From: Carallia brachiata
Taxonomy: Eukaryota > Streptophyta > Magnoliopsida > Malpighiales > Rhizophoraceae
Assembly (NCBI GenBank): GCA_021464245.1
Contig: JADCRB010000026.1
Location: forward strand, 2,015,687 to 2,079,686
Reading direction: 5' to 3'
Length of the DNA stretch: 64,000 nucleotides
Both the position numbers and the translations under genes were made by a program. Every line of letters starts with the position of its first letter. The first letter of the stretch is position 1. Positions 59,400 to 64,000 of the stretch are shown here, piece by piece. The notes beneath the pieces are model-generated. The model was not told the origin of the DNA. It did no database searches and was given only the letters and a program-made list of their open reading frames with translations.

Positions 59400-62300
59400 T
59401 CAAAATATAGTTTCAAAATTCGTCGATCGTCAGCCTTCCGCAGCCACAAGCAACCAATGTATACTACTTACTTGAGCAAGATAGAAAGAAAGATTCACGC
59501 GCATGAATGCAACCAATAGAGAGGGAAGTATGCATAAATGGTGGTAGTAAGGCTATTGTGCACAGTCCAGAAGGGTAGGCCCTAGTTAAGAGTTTGGTTC
59601 TTAATACGTTTTATTTAAATTTGAATCGCACATTGAGTCATTTTAGATAAATAATACGTAAGTTCTATTGTCAATATTTAGTAATATATAGCCACTCCCT
59701 CACTATGAAACGAAGACATCACTCTTATCTCTAAATTTTTGTAAACCAAAAAAAAAAAAGTTATTGTGCGGAGGGAGAGAGGTACTTGTGGCAGAGAAAT
59801 GAAAGGAACAAAACGAAAGAAGGTAAACAAATTGGGAGAGCATCAAAAAAGGAGTATGCATTGAAAAGCTCCTTTTCTTTATTTATTGGTTTTAATAGTT
59901 TTTTTTTTTTACGAAAAGTCACTTTTTTTTTTTTTATACAGTTATTAATTAAAAATTAATACATTATTTTTTTAATTATAAATTTATAATATATTTAACT
60001 TTTAATTTTTTAATAACTAATCAACATATGTCACATATAAGTAATTATAAAAAAAAAAAAAAATAACTGTTGTTAATAAAATCTTTTATATATTAAATGT
60101 CATATTTTTATGCATATTTAATTTAAGGCCATTTTAGTAGCTGTGTAGAAAGTGAAAGGATTGTTCGTCTAGTTTTTATCTGAGGTTCAAATTTACTAAA
60201 AGGCAGTCTCAGTTTATTTTTTTCAGCCTTTCAGATCACACAATGTAAACAAAGGGCTTCAATGCAATTGGCATTATATCTGATGGGCGCAAATACACGG
60301 ACTGACAGGGAGAGAGAAAATGAGACGACAGAGAGGGGACATTCTCAGAGCTTTGTTTTTTTTTTTTTTTTTTCACAATTTTATGAATTTCTTGTGCATT
60401 TATATTAATTGATTTATATACATATTTTTTAAAATAAAAAAAAATGTGCGAAGCATACAATCATATTTGAAAGCCCTAATGTGGAATAGATTTATTTCCT
60501 GTGCTTTTTCATTAGATATTAGACATTGAACAGAGACAAATATATGAAGAAAAAGGACGTTCGAACCCCCTATGTTGTTATCAACTAGCTAGGTTCCTTT
60601 CCAACTAGAAAAGGATACATTTGCTTGTTAATTAATTAAGCTTCAAATTTCAGGATTTCGTAAGAAACTTTTTCTCTGATTTCTTTGTTCTTGGTATAGA
60701 TGTTCTATCTTTTTTTTCCCCCTCAATTTAATCCAACTATTTAAACCTCTTGATAGCCGCAGGTGGGTCAGTGGATTAAAGACTGTCACCAACTTGTTTA
60801 GGGAAATAAGACAATTGACATGCATGATTGATCTTGGAACACTAAGATGTGAAGGGTTTGAAAGTTCCTCTAACAGCTAGTGTTTTGCTATGTGCATAAA
60901 ACCTTCAAAGTTTACACGCTTTCATTATGGTTCAAGAAGGGGGGGGGGGGGTGTGTTATTACTATTATATTAAAAACATGTGGAAGGTTTATTATAGTGT
61001 ATAATTTAATAAATTATATCACTTAATAGTAATTTAGTAATAATTTAACGTATTTTATTCTGTAATTACTAGATTTAAGTCTTTACGTTATCTTTTATTT
61101 TTAAATAAATGAGAATTTATATTGTGAAGCAATAAATTTTTTTTATTTTTAAAAATAATAATAAATTTTTAATAAAAAAATTAGAAGAACGCGAACGTAG
61201 CTTACGGAAATTCAATCCAAGCCTATCTGGCTTTCTGCCACTGCCAGCCATTCTTTTGTTTGCCTTTTCAATGTTACTTGATTTGTTACCTGTCTTTAGT
61301 GAAGCTGTAGCGGTTTAGTCAAGCTGCCACGGATATTGACAGCGATATTGCACACTCTCTCGACAGTGTGTGCCTGAGAGGACAGTGACAGCAGAATATA
61401 TTATTAAATATTATTAAATTAATTAAATTTTTACATACTGTATTAAATTTGTCTATATAATTTTGTTCAAGAAAAATCTATGCATTTGTCAAAAAGAAAA
61501 AAATTGGACGAGTAACTAAATTTATATTTGATCATAAACAACTGTTTTTGGTCAACAAATAAACTTTTTATATTTGATATGAATAAGAGTTAAGAAGGGC
61601 TTTACTTCCTGGACGAGTTTTTTCGCCAAGTGATTGCCTTACCTTTAACCAAACGGTTATGCATAATCAATGGCAAATGCTTTGAAATTGGGCTTAATTT
61701 AAGCAACATCGGATGTATTAACATCTACTTGCACACATATACATTAACATTTACGTTTTAATTTTATACCTATTATTATATATCTGTATATTTTATCCTT
61801 ATGATTTTAACTTATGCCGGATTAAGTCAATTGTTTCGGAACATTGAAAATTGGCAAAGTGCTTTATATCTGACAATTGGAACGTACAATGGTGGTCACA
61901 TGCACAATACATCGGGCAATTGATGATACTATCATGCTATGTCTTGTCCCCTATACACTCCTCTGATCATTTCTCTCTCTCACTGCACAACCATGTTGCC
62001 ACATGTGCATGACAGCAGAGTCGACTCATACAAGAGACATAATTATTAAAACTAATTCAAATACTGATCGGTTAGGCGTTTGAGTCAGTGGACCATTAAT
62101 TTAATTAATTAATTATTAATTTTTAAGAAAATAAATATATCAAATAATATATATAATTTTTTTTATACAATTTAATACAATAATTATATTTTTATAAATT
62201 AAAAAATTATTTATACTAATCAAAATTTTGATAAAAATTTTTTAAAAATTATTTTTTAAAGTCAATTGTAACATATTATTTGATATATGAATAATATTAA

Positions 62301-62660
62301 ATTATTACATATAGATAAATAGATTATAAAAAGTAAAAAATTATTAAATTATAAAAAAAATATTGTGTAATACTGTTTACTATTATAAAAATATTATTTT
62401 TATCATTCACACAATAAAAAGTTAAAAAAAAATAAATTTTAGTATGTAAATATTATACAAATATTATTGTTCAAGTAGTAAAAAATAATAAAAATTTATA
62501 ATTTTTACTGTTTAAACACTGTTTATCATTCAAAAAAATATTATTTTTACTGTTTATACTGTAAAAAGTGAAAAAAAAATTATAATTTTTTACTGTTTGA
62601 CCACTGTTTATCATTAAAAAATATTACACAGTAAAAAGTGAAAAAAATAATTTTGTATTA
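59400..62660. other. AT-rich intergenic region with simple repeats
   Basis: Upstream of the EPFL gene. Contains poly-T and poly-A runs, a G-run at about 60941-60952 and, at about 62340-62650, loosely repeated TTTACTGTTTAT / GTAAAAAGTGAAAAA words. No coding signal. Confidence 0.45.
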
Positions 62661-62670
62661 TTCAAATGAC

Positions 62671-63600
62671 CCGGTTGCTGTTCACACGAACCGACTCGGC
62701 CCAGTGCCCGAGTCGGTCCGACCGTTGGATTTAGCCGAGTTTAATAACTATGACCATGAGTACTTTTGTTAAATTTTTCAGCTTTATCATTCCATTTGAT
62801 GTGGGGATTGAAAGTTCTCAGTTTAAGGACTCGGAAAATTGCTACCCTAAAGCTGGCTTCAGTACCTATAAAATCAATAAGCGTTTCAGATTTGACTCTC
62901 TATCGTGGCAAAAGATTTTCAGACAAAACCAATTCAAACCCACCCCGAGACATAGTTGAATGATTCATACACAATGGTCATATCTGCAAAGTACAAGATC
63001 AAGACAGTTTCAGGAGTCCAACAACTGAACTTATAATAAAGAGACGAAAGGAATCCAGTCTCTGAACCGCGAGTGAATGGTAGGGGTGCAAATACCAGAG
63101 CAGGAAATGGTCAAACAAATACGGGAGAACACCACGATTCTCAATATTCTCCCACAATATTGAATTTTTGAATAAGTAATCAACTTTATCCCTAGTAAAT
63201 GGATAATGGAATGAGTTATAAATTGCAAGAAGTGTAACCATGTCCACTAGGCTGCTGGGATAGAACACGATTTGTTAACAGGGAACTTTTGGGTGCTCAA
63301 GCGCAAACTATATGAGCAAGCTGATGGCATCCTCTGATTAATCATATGAGCTTCACTGCATATTTGACATTTGCACCCAAAACCCGGGGTATGTCTCACT
63401 CCATTAGAACATTGTAGTGTGGTTATGCGATTGTCTCCTCCGTTAGAACCTAGCAGTGTGACCTATATGATTCCTCATCTACAATCACAGGCGGTATATC
63501 CATGTTCCAAGAGGATATCCAGATGCATTTCCCCCTGTTTGTGGTGTTCATTGTTAAGGAATGTCACTTCTAAAGCTATAAACTTGAAATGCAGGGGAAT
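62671..63600. other. Region with no recognised gene, possible 3' part of a minus-strand gene
   Basis: A short GC-rich patch at 62671-62735 carries GACTCGG/CCGAGTC inverted words. About 62950-63600 is less AT-rich and lies 3' of the putative minus-strand exon below, so it may include its untranslated region or further exons. Confidence 0.3.
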
Positions 63601-63603
63601 TAC

Positions 63604-63713
63604 CTTCTGTGGTGGCTTCTTCACATCTCTTCCTGTAATTCAAGGAAAGTTGAGGGTCCAAAGTTCTCAGTAAAGTATCATACTTCTCTTCAGCATCGCT
63701 AATGTGTTTCGCC
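63604..63713 (-). CDS. Putative internal exon, unrecognised protein
   Basis: On the minus strand a good acceptor (TTGCTCAG, pyrimidine-rich upstream) precedes 36 open codons and a GAAG/GTAATT donor. The peptide AKHISDAEEKYDTLLRTL, then LSLNYRKRCEEATTE, is charged and helical and has the look of conserved protein. I cannot assign a family. It is exon-sized (110 bp), which favours a gene continuing past the window edge. Confidence 0.4.
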
Positions 63714-64000
63714 TGAGCAATACAAAGAACAAGTGCTTTCTATTAGATAACCAAAAAGGTATCATAGTTGCAAGATAGGTCGACAAGTCAGAAGGAAATG
63801 AAATTTCAAAGGGTTTCTAAATTATGCCTAACCAATGCATTATCAAGTTGGGACATTGATCAACCCATGAGACTAATACATGTTATATTTTTCATTTTTT
63901 CTTTGGAAGAAAGTAATCGCTTTGGTACACTACATGAACAAGTCAACAGGATTTCCCAACAAAACTTTAATTGTGTGCATGTGGAATTACTTAAATGACG

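Noticed and set aside
60550..60600. GGGTTCGAACG box suggesting a tRNA gene
   Set aside because: No cloverleaf could be formed around it by eye.

Overview
The window is nuclear DNA from a flowering plant, most likely a eudicot. The genes carry GT-AG introns in AT-rich DNA and encode plant-specific families: a tau glutathione transferase, an EPF-like peptide, an OSR/ARGOS-like protein, a type-B response-regulator remnant, cytokinin-synthesising isopentenyltransferase and chloroplast proteins. Between the genes lie SINE, LINE, Copia, small LTR, MITE and foldback elements. I cannot name the species from sequence alone.

Layout. 1-116 is the last exon of a mitochondrial carrier gene. 3.5-9 kb is a tandem duplication carrying two tau GST genes: the first is frameshifted, the second intact. 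10.0-13.4 kb (minus) is a six-exon ubiquitin-specific protease of the UBP3/UBP4 type. 15.8-17.9 kb is the gene for plastid ribosomal protein L29. 19.1-24.6 kb is a nest of dead and young elements: a type-B response-regulator fragment, a decayed Copia element (minus), a LINE tail (plus) and, inside the LINE, a nearly pristine small LTR element. 27.4-28.3 kb is an isopentenyltransferase ORF without a visible ATG. 30.5-40.6 kb is a MITE-rich region ending in four tandem units of about 1.85-2.2 kb; the array stops a few codons inside a small OSR/ARGOS-like ORF. 44.5-50.4 kb is a plastid-type DnaJ gene with two apparent deletions in its zinc-finger exon. 52.0-54.1 kb is the gene for the CDK-activating-kinase assembly factor MAT1. 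58.9-59.4 kb (minus) is an EPF-like secreted peptide gene with an apparent one-base frameshift. The last kilobase holds at least one unrecognised minus-strand exon.

The genes do not form a common pathway, as expected for a plant chromosome. The most informative parts are structural. Within the GST duplication, a SINE sits only in copy B and a foldback element only in copy A, which gives a relative chronology. The 1.85-kb array has amplified the DNA directly upstream of, and including the start codon of, a putative organ-size gene. The small LTR element has almost identical LTRs, a perfect target-site duplication and an interior saturated with CTGCA motifs.

Three otherwise well-conserved genes (GST copy A, DnaJ, EPFL) show one- or two-base indels. 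Some of these may be assembly errors rather than biology, so each break should be checked against reads before a gene is called dead.
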